This document shows positions 44,454 to 56,138 of a DNA stretch of 64,000 bases, piece after piece; positions within the stretch are counted from its first letter, which is position 1; each line of letters starts with the position of its first letter. The translations under genes and the position numbers were made by a program. The stretch comes from Pseudoalteromonas byunsanensis (lineage in GTDB: Bacteria; Pseudomonadota; Gammaproteobacteria; Enterobacterales; Alteromonadaceae): the NCBI RefSeq assembly GCF_001854475.1, contig NZ_MNAN01000027.1, forward strand, positions 1-64,000. Reading direction: 5' to 3'. The notes under the pieces were generated by a model. It was given only the letters and a program-made list of their open reading frames with translations, searched no databases and had not been told where the DNA came from.

Positions 44454-46313
44454 TTAGATAGAAAGCTTATCAATACGTTTACCACCAATACATAAGTTGA
44501 TCACCGCTCGGGTACCAACAATGGCTGTAAACATAGATGTGATAATACCAATTGCCAGAGTTACCGCAAAACCTGCAATCGGACCTGTACCAACAGAGAA
44601 CAGGATGATCGCTGCAATTAGCGTAGTAATATTGGCATCAAAAATCGTACTAAAGGCGCTGTCATAGCCATGATGAACCGCTTGCTGTGGGCTACGTCCA
44701 TCTAAAAGTTCTTCACGGATACGTTCAAAGATCAGCACGTTTGCATCCACCGCCATACCTACGGTCAGTACGATACCTGCAATACCTGGTAACGTTAGAG
44801 TTGCGCCTGGGATCATTGACATCACGCCAATGATTAATACCAAGTTAGCCGCCAATGCTAGATTTGCTACCAAACCAAAACCTTTGTAATAAATCAACAT
44901 GAATGCCAATACAAAAGCAAAACCCAACACCACAGCGGTCATACCCGCTTCAATATTTTCCTGACCTAAGCTTGGGCCTACAGTACGCTCTTCTACAATT
45001 TGAATTGGTGCAACAAGTGCACCTGCACGTAACAATAGACTTAAATTATGTGCTTCAGCTGGATTATCAATCCCGGTAATACGGAAAGAGTTATTTAAGC
45101 GTGCCTGAATGGTCGCTACGTTAATTACTTCTTCAACCTTAATTGGTGGTAGAGCCTTGCCGTTGGCATCTTTCTTACCCGATGGCTTATATTCGATAAA
45201 TACCGTAGCCATACGCTTGCCAATTGCACGCTTAGTGAACGCATTCATTTTCGCGCCACCTTTGCTGTCAAGGTTAATACTCACTTGTGGACGCTGATAT
45301 TCATCCATTCCAGATTGCGCGCCGGTGATATGACTACCTTCTAAGATCACACGCTTTTTCAATACAACAGGATAACCATCTTTGTGGTTGATCACCTCAG
45401 TACCTGGAGGTATACGACCCGCTGCGGCTGAACGTACATCTGCATTCTCATCCACTTCGCGGAATTCTAGCGTTGCTGTTGCACCTAAAATTTCTTTAGC
45501 GCGTGCTGTATCTTGTACGCCCGGTAGCTGAACTATAATACGCTCAGCCCCCTGGCGCTGAACATTTGGCTCAGCAACACCAAGCTGGTTGATACGGTTA
45601 CGAATAATCGTTTCATTTTGCTTGATTGCGTAATCTCGAATCTCTTTTAATTTCTGATCACTTAAATTCACATAGAACGCAAGATCGTTACCGCTGTCAT
45701 CAACAAAATTGTAAAGTGGGTAACGACTTTTTAAGAACCGATCCGCTGCATCTTTATCTTCTTCACTGCGCATGATCACTTGAAGACGTTCACTTCCTGC
45801 AACACGACGAACTGAACGGTAACGTAATTTCTCGCCACGCAGGTCACTTTTAAAGTCCTGCTCCATCGTCTCTAACGCGTTATCAAGTGCCGTCACCATG
45901 TCTACTTCCATGGTAAAGTGCACTCCACCGCTCAAATCGAGGCCCAATTTCATTGGGTTACCACCCAAGTTCTTTAACCATTCTGGTTGTGCTGGACTCA
46001 TGTTGATTGCAGAAATGTAATCTTCACTTAACGTGCTGCGTAAAAGATCTTGTGCTTTGAGCTGATGCTCAACATTTTTAAAACGCACAAGCACTTGACC
46101 GTTTTCAAGAACTGATGACTTTACTGTGATGTTGTTCTGCGCAAGCGTATTGTTAACTTGATCTAGTACGCTGAGATCGGCACTAGCACCCTTTGTGCCA
46201 GAAACTTGTATGGCCGGGTCTCGGCCATACAAGTTAGGCGAGGCATATAAAATACCTACCGCCAACACAGCAAGTACCAGCAAGTATTTCCACATTGGAT
46301 ACTTATTTAACAC
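44454..46313 (-). CDS. secD: protein translocase subunit SecD
   Basis: This 619-residue subunit has one N-terminal helix, a large periplasmic P1 domain and five C-terminal helices. [23 protein letters not shown] and the [14 protein letters not shown] segment are standard SecD. It pairs with SecF in the SecDF-YajC complex. Confidence 0.97.
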   Translation of the reverse strand: MLNKYPMWKYLLVLAVLAVGILYASPNLYGRDPAIQVSGTKGASADLSVLDQVNNTLAQNNITVKSSVLENGQVLVRFKNVEHQLKAQDLLRSTLSEDYISAINMSPAQPEWLKNLGGNPMKLGLDLSGGVHFTMEVDMVTALDNALETMEQDFKSDLRGEKLRYRSVRRVAGSERLQVIMRSEEDKDAADRFLKSRYPLYNFVDDSGNDLAFYVNLSDQKLKEIRDYAIKQNETIIRNRINQLGVAEPNVQRQGAERIIVQLPGVQDTARAKEILGATATLEFREVDENADVRSAAAGRIPPGTEVINHKDGYPVVLKKRVILEGSHITGAQSGMDEYQRPQVSINLDSKGGAKMNAFTKRAIGKRMATVFIEYKPSGKKDANGKALPPIKVEEVINVATIQARLNNSFRITGIDNPAEAHNLSLLLRAGALVAPIQIVEERTVGPSLGQENIEAGMTAVVLGFAFVLAFMLIYYKGFGLVANLALAANLVLIIGVMSMIPGATLTLPGIAGIVLTVGMAVDANVLIFERIREELLDGRSPQQAVHHGYDSAFSTIFDANITTLIAAIILFSVGTGPIAGFAVTLAIGIITSMFTAIVGTRAVINLCIGGKRIDKLSI

Positions 46314-46346
46314 TGGACTATCCCTTTGTTTTTTATTTTTATTATC

Positions 46347-46685
46347 TTATAACGACTTCATCGTACCTTTTGGCAGTACCGCTGATATCGCTGATTTTTG
46401 TACCGTCACTTCAGCTTGGTCATTCAGTGCAATGACAACAAAGTCTTTGTCATCAGCAACCTTGGTAATTTTACCAACCAAACCACCTTGAGTGAGTACT
46501 TCATCACCCTTTGCCAATGCGCTCATTAAGTTTTTGTGTTCTTTCACTCGCTTGGCTTGTGGGCGGTAAATTAGGAAATAAAATACCAAACCAAAAATGC
46601 CCAACATAATTAGCATTTCCATGCCACCACCCGCAGGTGCAGCACCAGCTGTACTTGCATGCGCACTAGAGATAAACAAACTCAT
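46347..46685 (-). CDS. yajC: Sec translocase accessory subunit YajC
   Basis: This 112-residue protein has one membrane helix (MLIMLGIFGLVFYFLIYRPQ, about 24-43) and a small cytoplasmic beta domain (LAKGDEVLTQGGLVGKITKV), the YajC form. It binds SecDF. It follows tgt by 31 bases. Confidence 0.95.
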   Translation of the reverse strand: MSLFISSAHASTAGAAPAGGGMEMLIMLGIFGLVFYFLIYRPQAKRVKEHKNLMSALAKGDEVLTQGGLVGKITKVADDKDFVVIALNDQAEVTVQKSAISAVLPKGTMKSL

Positions 46686-46716
46686 AACACTTCCTCTTTA
46701 AATTTTATATTCAATT

Positions 46717-47874
<1,158 letters not shown>

Positions 47875-48018
47875 TTAATAGTTGCTAACATCAAACCTCG
47901 TTAACAAACAGGTGAAAAAAACCGCCCAATTCTACCTTGTTTGACAAAGCAATTCTAATTATTGGGTCAAAATTTGTGTTTTAAAGTAAACCCTCAATAA
48001 AACACCATAAATAGATAC

Positions 48019-48042
48019 AAAAAACCCAGCGAATGCTGGGCT
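48019..48042 (-). terminator. queA terminator
   Basis: A 6 bp stem (CCCAGC at 48025-48030 with GCTGGG at 48035-48040) closes a GAAT loop and is followed on the minus strand by six T residues. It lies 5 bases after the queA stop, so queA and tgt may not form one transcript, unlike in E. coli. Confidence 0.85.
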
Positions 48043-48046
48043 TTCT

Positions 48047-49087
48047 TTATGAGCGAGTTTGCTTAGTTAAAAACATAGCGTCACCATAACTGAAAAAGCG
48101 ATATCGCTGTTCAATCGCACTATGGTAAGCATCCATTATGTGTGTTTGACCCGCAAACGCACTGACCAGCATAATCAAAGTGGACTCTGGTAAATGAAAG
48201 TTTGTCACCATGGCATCCACGACTTTGAATTGATAACCTGGATAAATAAAAATGTCGGTATCGCCGGTAAACGCTTTAAGCTCTCCACCATGTACTTTAG
48301 CTGCCGATTCTAAAGAACGAACAGAAGTCGTTCCTACTGCAACCACACGTCCTCCTTTGGCCTTAGCTGCTGTAATGGCTTCAACAACCGCCTCTGGAAC
48401 TTCAATGTATTCAGAGTGCATCACATGCTCATCAACTGAATCTACTCGCACTGGCTGAAAAGTGCCCGCGCCAACATGCAAAGTAATAAACGCAGTCTCT
48501 ACGCCCTTATCTTTGATCTGCTGCAATAGCTTTTCATCAAAATGTAGACCAGCCGTAGGAGCTGCAACAGCCCCTGGCTTCTCATTATATACAGTTTGAT
48601 AGCGCTGCTTATCTTCTTCCTCATCAGGCCTATCAATGTATGGCGGTAATGGCATGTGACCAATTTCTTCTAAAATGGCCAGCACCCCTTGTTCAGACTG
48701 AAACTCTAACTCAAACAATTCACCTTGACGGCCCAACATAATTGCTTCAGCTTTACCTTCTAAGATCAAGGTAGCACCAGTTTTAGGAGACTTACTTGAG
48801 CGAATATGTGCTAATACTCTGTGCTCATCTAGTACTCGCTCCACCAAAACCTCAATTTTCCCACCTGTGGACTTTTGCCCAAACATACGTGCAGGGATAA
48901 CTTTGGTATTGTTGAAGATCATGATGTCATTGGGTTGCAGCATTTCCAAAATGTCAGTAAAAACTTTATGTGAAATTTCGCCACTATTACCATCGAGTGC
49001 CAATAAACGACTACTTGAACGTTCTTTTTTGGGGTGACGAGCAATTAATTCATCGGGAAGTTCAAAACTAAAATCAGCTACGCGCAT
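48047..49087 (-). CDS. queA: S-adenosylmethionine:tRNA ribosyltransferase-isomerase QueA
   Basis: This 346-residue enzyme transfers the ribosyl group of SAM to preQ1 on tRNA, forming epoxyqueuosine. [15 protein letters not shown] and [13 protein letters not shown] are QueA signatures. It is the first gene of the queuosine/sec cluster, opposite the c-di-GMP gene across 249 bases. Confidence 0.96.
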   Translation of the reverse strand: MRVADFSFELPDELIARHPKKERSSSRLLALDGNSGEISHKVFTDILEMLQPNDIMIFNNTKVIPARMFGQKSTGGKIEVLVERVLDEHRVLAHIRSSKSPKTGATLILEGKAEAIMLGRQGELFELEFQSEQGVLAILEEIGHMPLPPYIDRPDEEEDKQRYQTVYNEKPGAVAAPTAGLHFDEKLLQQIKDKGVETAFITLHVGAGTFQPVRVDSVDEHVMHSEYIEVPEAVVEAITAAKAKGGRVVAVGTTSVRSLESAAKVHGGELKAFTGDTDIFIYPGYQFKVVDAMVTNFHLPESTLIMLVSAFAGQTHIMDAYHSAIEQRYRFFSYGDAMFLTKQTRS

Positions 49088-49336
49088 GACAACATCTCAT
49101 GTAAGAAAATAGGCGCCAAGTCTAGTGATCCTATTGGGGTAAATCAAGTGCTTGTAACCTTGTACAAATAGCATTAACCTAGCGGGGCTGCGGTTAACCT
49201 AGATAAACTAAAACTGCCAGTAAGGTTAAAAAACCAACTTTGTAATTTATTAATTTTTAAAACAGCAACTTATGGGTAGAAGTTGTTCTGAGGTGTCGCT
49301 TGTTGTTGAATAAATACGTGGAGTAAGGCGTTAATC

Positions 49337-51847
49337 GTGGCCAGACAATTAAATTTATTGATTGTAAACTCTAGTGAGCAAGAGCGAAACACAATAAAAA
49401 ATACATTACAGAAACTGGACGTTTTCACATTTATTGAATGTGAAGACAGCCAAAGCGCACTACAACTGTTGAAAAAACAAGCAGTGGATGTGGTGATTTC
49501 TGGATTGGATGTCGGAAAAATTGACGGCTGGCGCTTTTCACGTATGGTGCGCTCTGGACTACTCAATACCCCTAAAAATACTCCTATTGTTCTCATACCA
49601 CCTATCTATTGCGAGCGCATTGCCGAGACGACTGCGCGTAGTTATAGCATAGATGCTGTACTACCCTTTGAACGCCATACCGCATTACCCCAGATACTGG
49701 CAAATGTACTGTCTACTCACTTAGAAAAAAGTAGCCGCCTGAACTTGCTACTGATGGAACCCAACCAACAGCGCGCTGAGGAAATATGCGACCATTTAGC
49801 GCTCAATTTTGCTTGCACCCACGTCAACACAACGCATGATGCGCTATCGCTATTTAGGCAAAGTAACTTCGCTATTATTTTGCTAGATGCAACAGCGACG
49901 CGAGCACCAGCAGCCAAAGAGCTGGTTACGAATATATTAAAGCAAAAGCCCAATCAAGCGATTGTAACAATCATTGATAGCCGTGATGCTGACTATGCCG
50001 AGCAACTTTTGTTACTAGGTGTGACCGACTTTGTCCGCGAGCCTTATGACATATCTATTTTGAGTAAAGTCTGTGATCATGCTGCGCGACGCGAAGATTT
50101 CATGGTTAGTTATGCCGAGTTTGAAGAAAAAGTATCGCAATTAAGTCGCAGTGAACAAAGTTATAAAGAATTATTTTCAGCACACCAACGAATTCTACTC
50201 CATCTCAATACCGTTGTGATGGAGCTCGATCAGGAAGGACTGATCCGGTTTATCAACCCGGCTTGGGAAGCGCTGTCCGGCTTTGGTATAAAAAGCAGTC
50301 TCAATAAATCGTTGTGCGATTTTGTCACCGCTGAATATCAACACACCCTGCAACAGATCCTTGAAAAGATAGTTACGGGCTCACAACATCAAGCAAAAAT
50401 TGAGCTGCAGATTGGCCACCAGAAACAGCGACAAATTTGGGTCGAGTGTCGTTTCCAATTGATCAAAAACAGTACCAGCAAAGCAACGATTACTGCAACT
50501 TTAGATAACATTCACGAGCGTAAACAGGCTGAGTTGCAGCTTAGACATTTAGCGTTACATGATACCCTCACAGGACTGCATAACCGATATTATTTTGACC
50601 AACAGCTGCAGTACATTTGTTCATCCGTGGCTCAAAATAGCGACACTGAACATGCATTGCTATATATCGACTTAGATCATTTTAAAATCATAAATGACAG
50701 CAAAGGCCATCAACAAGGCGATATTGTGCTCAAAGAAGTATCACAGTTGTTTTGGGAAAACCTTAGTGAAGAACAGCTGATCTTTCGAATCGGTGGCGAC
50801 GAATTCGCTATTATTTTAAGCAATACAAATCTGCTAGATGCGCACTTAGCCGCTGAAGGCATATGTATGGCAATAGAAAAACATAAGTTTCATTCGGAAG
50901 AACACAGTTACTCAATTAGTTGTTCCATCGGTTTGACGCAAATTACGATTGAAAACCATGATGCTAACGAATGTCTCAAGCAAGCTGATATAGCTTTGTA
51001 TGTAGCGAAGAGTCTAGGTCGAAATTTAGTACATTGTTACAGCAAAGAAGATGCAAAAAACAGCACATTACAATCAGGCTTAGAGTGGGGTCATAACGTT
51101 CGTGAAGCCTTACAAAATAACCTTATTGAATTGTACTACCAACCAATATGGGACTTTAAAAATAATAATATCGCCTACTACGAAGCATTGCTGCGCTTGG
51201 TCGTCAAAGGAGAGTTAATATATCCAAATCAGTTCATTCCAGCATTAGAGCTGCTCAATGACACCTTTCTTATGGATCAGTGTGTTATTAAGCATGCTAT
51301 TGCTGCTGTCGCGCAGCATCCAGAGCTCAATCAAGTGGCGATTAATTTATCTGCCCAGTCGTTTTTAGACGAACGTTTGCTCCCTCATATTCAGACATGT
51401 TTAGTTGAGTATCAGGTGGCTGCCGAGCGCATCATTTTTGAAATTACAGAATCCGCAAGTATTAAAAATTTAAGTGCAACTCAGGCTATGATAGCCAAGC
51501 TCAATCAACTAGGTTGCCATTTCTCTATTGACGATTTTGGCACTGGATTCAGTACATTTAGTTATTTAAAACAACTACCTGCGCAGCATGTAAAAATAGA
51601 TGGCTCATTCGTACGAGACATGCTCAATGACCCCATAGATTTGGCGTTGGTTAAAGCCGTACATGATATTAGTCATTCATTAGATAAGCGCTCTGTGGCG
51701 GAATACGTTGAGAATTACGAAATATTTAAAGCACTCAAAGATATTGGTGTCGATTACGCTCAAGGCTTTTATATTGCCAAGCCGATGCCGATTGAAAAAT
51801 TAAAAGCGGCGATCCCAACTATTTTAGCCAGCAAAACAATCCGATAA
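49337..51847 (+). CDS. cyclic-di-GMP enzyme with two receiver domains, PAS, GGDEF and EAL
   Basis: This 836-residue soluble protein has two tandem receiver-like domains (about 5-125 and 134-255). The first has Gly56 where the phosphoacceptor Asp should be; the second keeps D185. A PAS domain (about 283-400), GGDEF (intact RIGGDEF, 485-491) and EAL (about 578-825, with intact YEALLR, DDFGTG and AEYVE) follow. Both catalytic sites look functional, so it may make and break c-di-GMP. The start is a GTG at 49337. No dedicated kinase gene is adjacent. Confidence 0.9.
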   Translation: MARQLNLLIVNSSEQERNTIKNTLQKLDVFTFIECEDSQSALQLLKKQAVDVVISGLDVGKIDGWRFSRMVRSGLLNTPKNTPIVLIPPIYCERIAETTARSYSIDAVLPFERHTALPQILANVLSTHLEKSSRLNLLLMEPNQQRAEEICDHLALNFACTHVNTTHDALSLFRQSNFAIILLDATATRAPAAKELVTNILKQKPNQAIVTIIDSRDADYAEQLLLLGVTDFVREPYDISILSKVCDHAARREDFMVSYAEFEEKVSQLSRSEQSYKELFSAHQRILLHLNTVVMELDQEGLIRFINPAWEALSGFGIKSSLNKSLCDFVTAEYQHTLQQILEKIVTGSQHQAKIELQIGHQKQRQIWVECRFQLIKNSTSKATITATLDNIHERKQAELQLRHLALHDTLTGLHNRYYFDQQLQYICSSVAQNSDTEHALLYIDLDHFKIINDSKGHQQGDIVLKEVSQLFWENLSEEQLIFRIGGDEFAIILSNTNLLDAHLAAEGICMAIEKHKFHSEEHSYSISCSIGLTQITIENHDANECLKQADIALYVAKSLGRNLVHCYSKEDAKNSTLQSGLEWGHNVREALQNNLIELYYQPIWDFKNNNIAYYEALLRLVVKGELIYPNQFIPALELLNDTFLMDQCVIKHAIAAVAQHPELNQVAINLSAQSFLDERLLPHIQTCLVEYQVAAERIIFEITESASIKNLSATQAMIAKLNQLGCHFSIDDFGTGFSTFSYLKQLPAQHVKIDGSFVRDMLNDPIDLALVKAVHDISHSLDKRSVAEYVENYEIFKALKDIGVDYAQGFYIAKPMPIEKLKAAIPTILASKTIR

Positions 51848-51890
51848 CAAATATATACAAAAGTCGACTTTTCCTTCCTGCAAATTCATC

Positions 51891-51951
51891 TATAATTACT
51901 CTACATGAGGCTGTCCAGCTAAGTTGTTGATTTTACCATTTTGACTGGACA
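51891..51951 (+). promoter_or_regulatory. possible promoter and leader inverted repeat of the small membrane-protein gene
   Basis: TATAAT lies at 51891-51896 with no clear -35. Downstream, TGTCCAG (51912-51918) and CTGGACA (51945-51951) form an inverted repeat over 26 bases in the likely leader. The ATG follows at 52000. Confidence 0.4.
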
Positions 51952-51999
51952 TTCAAAGGATTGAGTTACATCACCTTATGGACGTCTAGGAGTGTAATT

Positions 52000-52197
52000 A
52001 TGAGCCAGTTAATGATTTTTCTTTTTGTTATCAATATTTTGGTAGCAGTGCAGTGTTATAGAAATGCTCGAATAAAGGGCTATCCAAGTAAAGTGTTTAC
52101 TTTATTGGGCCTTATTCCTTACTTTAATTTGGTTGTTTGGGTCTATTTACTGTTTTTACCGGACCTAAGCTCAGCCAGTAAGTTTGAACCTTCCTAA
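52000..52197 (+). CDS. small two-helix membrane protein of unknown function
   Basis: This 65-residue protein has two hydrophobic segments (about 3-19 and 29-53) and a short polar tail. The ATG at 52000 has AGGAG 8 bases before it, better than the earlier TTG at 51961. It has its own likely promoter and a terminator 9 bases after its stop. No family recognised. Confidence 0.7.
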   Translation: MSQLMIFLFVINILVAVQCYRNARIKGYPSKVFTLLGLIPYFNLVVWVYLLFLPDLSSASKFEPS

Positions 52198-52206
52198 CGA
52201 ATTTTT

Positions 52207-52229
52207 GGGCGCTGTGCGCCCTATTTTTT
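52207..52229 (+). terminator. terminator after the small membrane-protein gene
   Basis: A 6 bp GC stem (GGGCGC at 52207-52212 with GCGCCC at 52216-52221) is followed by TATTTTTT on the plus strand, next to the oxyR stop. Confidence 0.85.
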
Positions 52230-53155
52230 CAGTCTTTTGACTGTGCACATTGCAATTGTACGAACTCAGAAACTTGTTCACTGAAAAGACGAAAGTCTCT
52301 GATCCTGCCCGTCGTTTTGCGCCACAACAAACCAATTTCACGGTATGCATCACCCAGTGTATCACTGGCCACCATAGGCTTGCCATTTAAGATCCCCGCA
52401 TTCAGCGCCATTTGCGGCAAAAACGTCACACCATTTTGGTATTCAACCATGCTCAGTAGAGTATGCAAATTAGCCGCTTCAAACGGATTAATACAATCGC
52501 TTCGGTTAAGGTGACAAGCACTTAGCGCATGACCCGTCATACAATGCTCTCTTTCTAGTAAAAATACACTTTGCTCTGGCAGCAGGTTAAAGTCAGTCAC
52601 ATTATCCGCAATGTGATAATCCTTATGGTGGACCAAAGAAAAATGATCTTTAGCTAATACCTGCGTATGAAAACGCTCGGTGTGATAAGGTAGCGCGAGC
52701 ATCGCCATATCTATGTGTCCATGTTCCAGCTTATCAAGCAGCCTATCGCTCGTATCTTCCACAAGCACCAATTGCAACTGCTCAAACTGTTGTTTACAGA
52801 ACTGATAAAGCGGTGCAGCAATAAAACTGGCAACCGTAGGGATCACGCCCAATGTTAACTTGCCACTAAGAGGATGTTTGTAGCTTTTGGTGAGTTCTTT
52901 CACACTCATGGTGTCAGCAATGATCTTCTTTGCCCGCGTGACCACTTCCTCACCAATGTCAGTAAACATCAAGCTACGATTCTCACGCTCAATTAACTGA
53001 CAACCTAAAGTTTCTTCTAAAGTCTGAATTGCACTACTTAATGTGGATTGACCTATAAAACAGGCTTCTGCTGCACGGCCAAAGTGTTGATGCTGATGTA
53101 CGGCAATAAGGTATTGGAGTTGCTTAATACTGGGCAGGTTATTCACTATGGGCAA
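52229..53155 (-). CDS. oxyR: hydrogen peroxide sensor and regulator OxyR
   Basis: This 308-residue LysR-family regulator has an N-terminal helix-turn-helix (HFGRAAEACFIGQSTLS). Its redox pair is C205 and C214 in REHCMTGHALSAC, the same nine-residue spacing as C199/C208 of E. coli OxyR. Oxidation to a disulfide should activate peroxide defence genes. None of the usual targets (katG, ahpC) is in the window. The convergent pit gene has its own terminator ahead of oxyR. Confidence 0.93.
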   Translation of the reverse strand: MPIVNNLPSIKQLQYLIAVHQHQHFGRAAEACFIGQSTLSSAIQTLEETLGCQLIERENRSLMFTDIGEEVVTRAKKIIADTMSVKELTKSYKHPLSGKLTLGVIPTVASFIAAPLYQFCKQQFEQLQLVLVEDTSDRLLDKLEHGHIDMAMLALPYHTERFHTQVLAKDHFSLVHHKDYHIADNVTDFNLLPEQSVFLLEREHCMTGHALSACHLNRSDCINPFEAANLHTLLSMVEYQNGVTFLPQMALNAGILNGKPMVASDTLGDAYREIGLLWRKTTGRIRDFRLFSEQVSEFVQLQCAQSKD

Positions 53156-53232
53156 GATTTATCAGAATATACAATGGTGTCAGTATACCCCTGATGTAGA
53201 ACGAGTAAAACCTTCTTTAGGTCCCCATAAAT

Positions 53233-53267
53233 AAAAAGACCCCAGCACTGGTGTGCTGAGATCTTTT
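53233..53267 (-). terminator. pit terminator hairpin
   Basis: AAAAGA and CCAGCAC pair with GTGCTG and TCTTTT around a short TGGT loop, with internal mismatches. On the minus strand the stem leads into T residues. It closes the DUF47-pit unit. Confidence 0.65.
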
Positions 53268-53292
53268 CAAGCTAAAAGTCTGTCTTTCTAAG

Positions 53293-54561
53293 TTACACGC
53301 CGAACGCGAATCTCAGAACATAGAATATAACAATAGCAAGAGCTGCACCAACTGGCAATGTGATTACCCAAGAAACTACAATGTTTCTGATCACACTCAT
53401 GTTTAATGCCGCAATACCACGCGCCATACCCACACCTAAAACCGCCCCTACCAACGTCTGAGTGGTTGAAATAGGCAAACCAGTACCTGATGCAATTACC
53501 ACGGTTGATGCAGCAGCTAGCTCAGCTGCGAAGCCGCGACTTGGTGTTAAGTGTGTAATACCTTCACCAATCGTTTTGATTACTTTCTTGCCCAAAATTG
53601 CCAAGCCAGCAACAATCCCTAAACCACCTAGCGGTAAAATCCACCAAGCAAGGGCTGCTTTCTTAGCCATTACACCATCATTTTCGACGATGTTCACAAC
53701 CGCAGCTAGAGGACCGATTGCATTCGCTACGTCATTTGAACCGTGAGCAAAAGCCATACAACAGGCAGTCAGTACCATAAGTACAGCAAACACTTTCTCA
53801 ACGTTGTTGAATTGCATTTGTTTATCAGCTTTAGGGTCCATCTTAAGACGTGCGATAGCTACCTTACCAATGAGACCGACAAATACAGCAATACCGATAG
53901 CTAGAGCATAGCCCTCGACAGTACCAAGGTTAATACCAACATGCTTAAGACCCTTTTTAATGGTGACAAGCGCCATTACGAAGCCCGCAAGTCCCATATA
54001 AACGGGTACATAGCGTTTTGCATTTTGTAGTGGTGTTGAGGTGTCAAAAATAAGTTTTTGTGCACTCATGAAAATTAGATACGCGATAAAACCAGATATC
54101 GCAGGTGTTACAATCCAACTACCTACAATCCCCGCAACCTTACCCCATTGAATTGCTTCGCTGCCTACAGCAACCAATGCAAAGCCGATGATAGCACCAA
54201 TGATTGAATGTGTTGTTGATACCGGCCACCCTAAAACAGAAGCCATTAGTAACCAAGCGCCTGCCGCAAATAGTGCCGAGATCATCCCCAATACCATTAG
54301 CTCTGGAATATCAACAAATGGCGCAGCATCAATGATCCCTTTACGGATCGTCGATGTTACCTCACCGCCCGCTAGATACGCACCAGCAAATTCAAAGACC
54401 ATAGCAATTAAGATTGCTTGTTTAATGGTTAGTGCTTTCGAACCAACCGATGTACCCATCGCATTAGCAACGTCATTTGCGCCAATACCATAAGCCATAA
54501 AGAAACCAACCGCCGCTGCTATAAGCACCAGCATGGTACCGTAGGATGCAATGATATCCAT
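53293..54561 (-). CDS. low-affinity inorganic phosphate transporter PitA
   Basis: This 422-residue PiT-family membrane protein has the two inverted repeats AYGIGANDVANAMGTSVG and FAHGSNDVANAIGPLAAV, whose aspartates bind metal-phosphate. About ten membrane segments are visible. It imports metal-phosphate with protons or sodium. It follows a DUF47 gene by 35 bases, the usual Pit-PhoU-like pairing. Confidence 0.93.
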   Translation of the reverse strand: MDIIASYGTMLVLIAAAVGFFMAYGIGANDVANAMGTSVGSKALTIKQAILIAMVFEFAGAYLAGGEVTSTIRKGIIDAAPFVDIPELMVLGMISALFAAGAWLLMASVLGWPVSTTHSIIGAIIGFALVAVGSEAIQWGKVAGIVGSWIVTPAISGFIAYLIFMSAQKLIFDTSTPLQNAKRYVPVYMGLAGFVMALVTIKKGLKHVGINLGTVEGYALAIGIAVFVGLIGKVAIARLKMDPKADKQMQFNNVEKVFAVLMVLTACCMAFAHGSNDVANAIGPLAAVVNIVENDGVMAKKAALAWWILPLGGLGIVAGLAILGKKVIKTIGEGITHLTPSRGFAAELAAASTVVIASGTGLPISTTQTLVGAVLGVGMARGIAALNMSVIRNIVVSWVITLPVGAALAIVIFYVLRFAFGV

Positions 54562-54596
54562 TGTAAAACCTTACTTATTAAACTTCTTAATTTGAA

Positions 54597-55274
54597 TTAA
54601 CGTGCGAGCATCAGCTCTAAGCGAGAACCAACGCGCTCAGCGATATCGGCAAGTTCACCGACCCACTCAATGATCTTGTATAAGAACATCACATCAACTG
54701 GATTTAACTCTCCCTCAACAGTGCGTAACTCTTGGCGGATTCTGATTTGCATTTCATCCGTATCTTGCTCGATCGCATCCAATTCGACCAACATATTTTC
54801 TACCAAGGTTACTTCGCGACCGCGGAAACCAGTTTCTAATAGCTCATCAAGTTCATTAATGGCTTTAGAAGCTTGCTTTGTCGCATCAACACACCGCTTT
54901 AAGTAAGCTAGGAACTCTGTTTGAATTGTTTCTGGAATTACCATTTCACGACCAACAACGCGACCCGCGATGTCTTTCGCTTTATTAGCTATTTTGTCTT
55001 GATGAGTAATAAGTTCAAGTAGATCTGTACGTTCTACAGGCATGAATAAACCACGAGGCAACTGTAAACGAACTTCTCGTTTTAATTTATCTGCTTCGCG
55101 TTCATAATTGCGGATTTGTACACGTAGCGCTTCGGCTTCGGTCCATTCCCCTTTAAAAACATGATCAAAAAACGGCACTAAAGCTTTACTTGCTTTGTGA
55201 ACAATCTTGATGTGTTCTTCGATTGGTTTAATAGGTGATTTTGCAAAAACCCCTAAAAACGCATTTGTAGGCAT
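54597..55274 (-). CDS. DUF47/PhoU-like protein paired with Pit
   Basis: This 225-residue helical protein of the TIGR00153/DUF47 type has FFDHVFKGEWTEAE and READKLKREVRLQLPRGLFM, resembling one PhoU repeat. Such proteins modulate adjacent Pit transporters. The gene leads the unit with pit. An inverted repeat lies between it and phoU. Confidence 0.87.
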   Translation of the reverse strand: MPTNAFLGVFAKSPIKPIEEHIKIVHKASKALVPFFDHVFKGEWTEAEALRVQIRNYEREADKLKREVRLQLPRGLFMPVERTDLLELITHQDKIANKAKDIAGRVVGREMVIPETIQTEFLAYLKRCVDATKQASKAINELDELLETGFRGREVTLVENMLVELDAIEQDTDEMQIRIRQELRTVEGELNPVDVMFLYKIIEWVGELADIAERVGSRLELMLAR

Positions 55275-55366
55275 AACTGACCCTTAAATCATATTTATAT
55301 GCTTTGCGGTAGGTAATTTTACAGCATTGAGCAATATTGTGAACGATTTTTATCGGTAAGATAAAT

Positions 55367-55403
55367 TAAGTTGACCTTAACCTTAAAAGCTATGGTCAAC
55401 TTA
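55367..55403 (-). repeat. inverted repeat between phoU and the DUF47 gene
   Basis: TAAGTTGACC (55367-55376) and GGTCAACTTA (55394-55403) are perfect 10-base arms over a 17-base loop. On the minus strand it follows the phoU stop and precedes the A/T-rich AATTTATC, so it may end phoU transcripts or regulate the pit unit. Confidence 0.6.
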
Positions 55404-55414
55404 GATGATGTGAA

Positions 55415-56116
55415 TTACAGAGTTTTCTCTATATCTTCTTGAGATATATGGCGAATATCTTTGCCATTAACAAAGTATATTACATATTCTGCAATATTCT
55501 GACAGCGGTCGCCAATGCGCTCTAAAGAGCGAACAGACCAAATTAAATCCATAATTTTTGGAATAGAGCGAGGGTCTTCCATCATGTAAGTCATAATTTG
55601 ACGTGTCAACGCTTCATATTCTCTATCAACTTTGGCATCTTCTTTATGTACTTCGAAAGCACGCTGGGCATCCATTCTTGCAAATGCATCAAGTACATCA
55701 TGAAGCATTTTCGATACTTGGCGACCCATATTTTCGATATTAACCAGTAAGTCTTGCTGATCCTTGGTAAAAGAATCTAGTGCCACTCGCGCAATGCGTT
55801 CGGCTTCATCGCCTATACGCTCTAGATCTGCAATGGTTTTTGCTATTGCAACCACCAGACGCAAGTCGCTCGCTGCAGGTTGACGCTTAGCAATGATGCG
55901 CGTACATTCTTCATCAATGTTCACTTCCATAGCATTGACTTTGTAATCATTTTCACTGACTTTACGCGCTTTTTCAGCATCGCATTCATTCACTGCATCA
56001 AGTGCTAAATTAAGCTGTTGCTCAACCAAGCCCCCCATGCTAAGTACATGGTTACGAACATTTTCTAGCTCTTCATTGAAACGACCAGAAATGTGTTTAT
56101 TTAAATTATGTTCCAT
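55415..56116 (-). CDS. phoU: phosphate signalling protein PhoU
   Basis: This 233-residue protein has two three-helix repeats with the metal-binding E-x3-D-x-E-R pattern (DLERIGDEAERI and SLERIGDRCQNI). It links the Pst transporter to the PhoR kinase and represses the Pho regulon when phosphate is plentiful. It follows pstB by 22 bases. phoB and phoR are not in the window. Confidence 0.95.
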   Translation of the reverse strand: MEHNLNKHISGRFNEELENVRNHVLSMGGLVEQQLNLALDAVNECDAEKARKVSENDYKVNAMEVNIDEECTRIIAKRQPAASDLRLVVAIAKTIADLERIGDEAERIARVALDSFTKDQQDLLVNIENMGRQVSKMLHDVLDAFARMDAQRAFEVHKEDAKVDREYEALTRQIMTYMMEDPRSIPKIMDLIWSVRSLERIGDRCQNIAEYVIYFVNGKDIRHISQEDIEKTL

Positions 56117-56138
56117 ATTTTTCCCCTATGTCAGCCGC

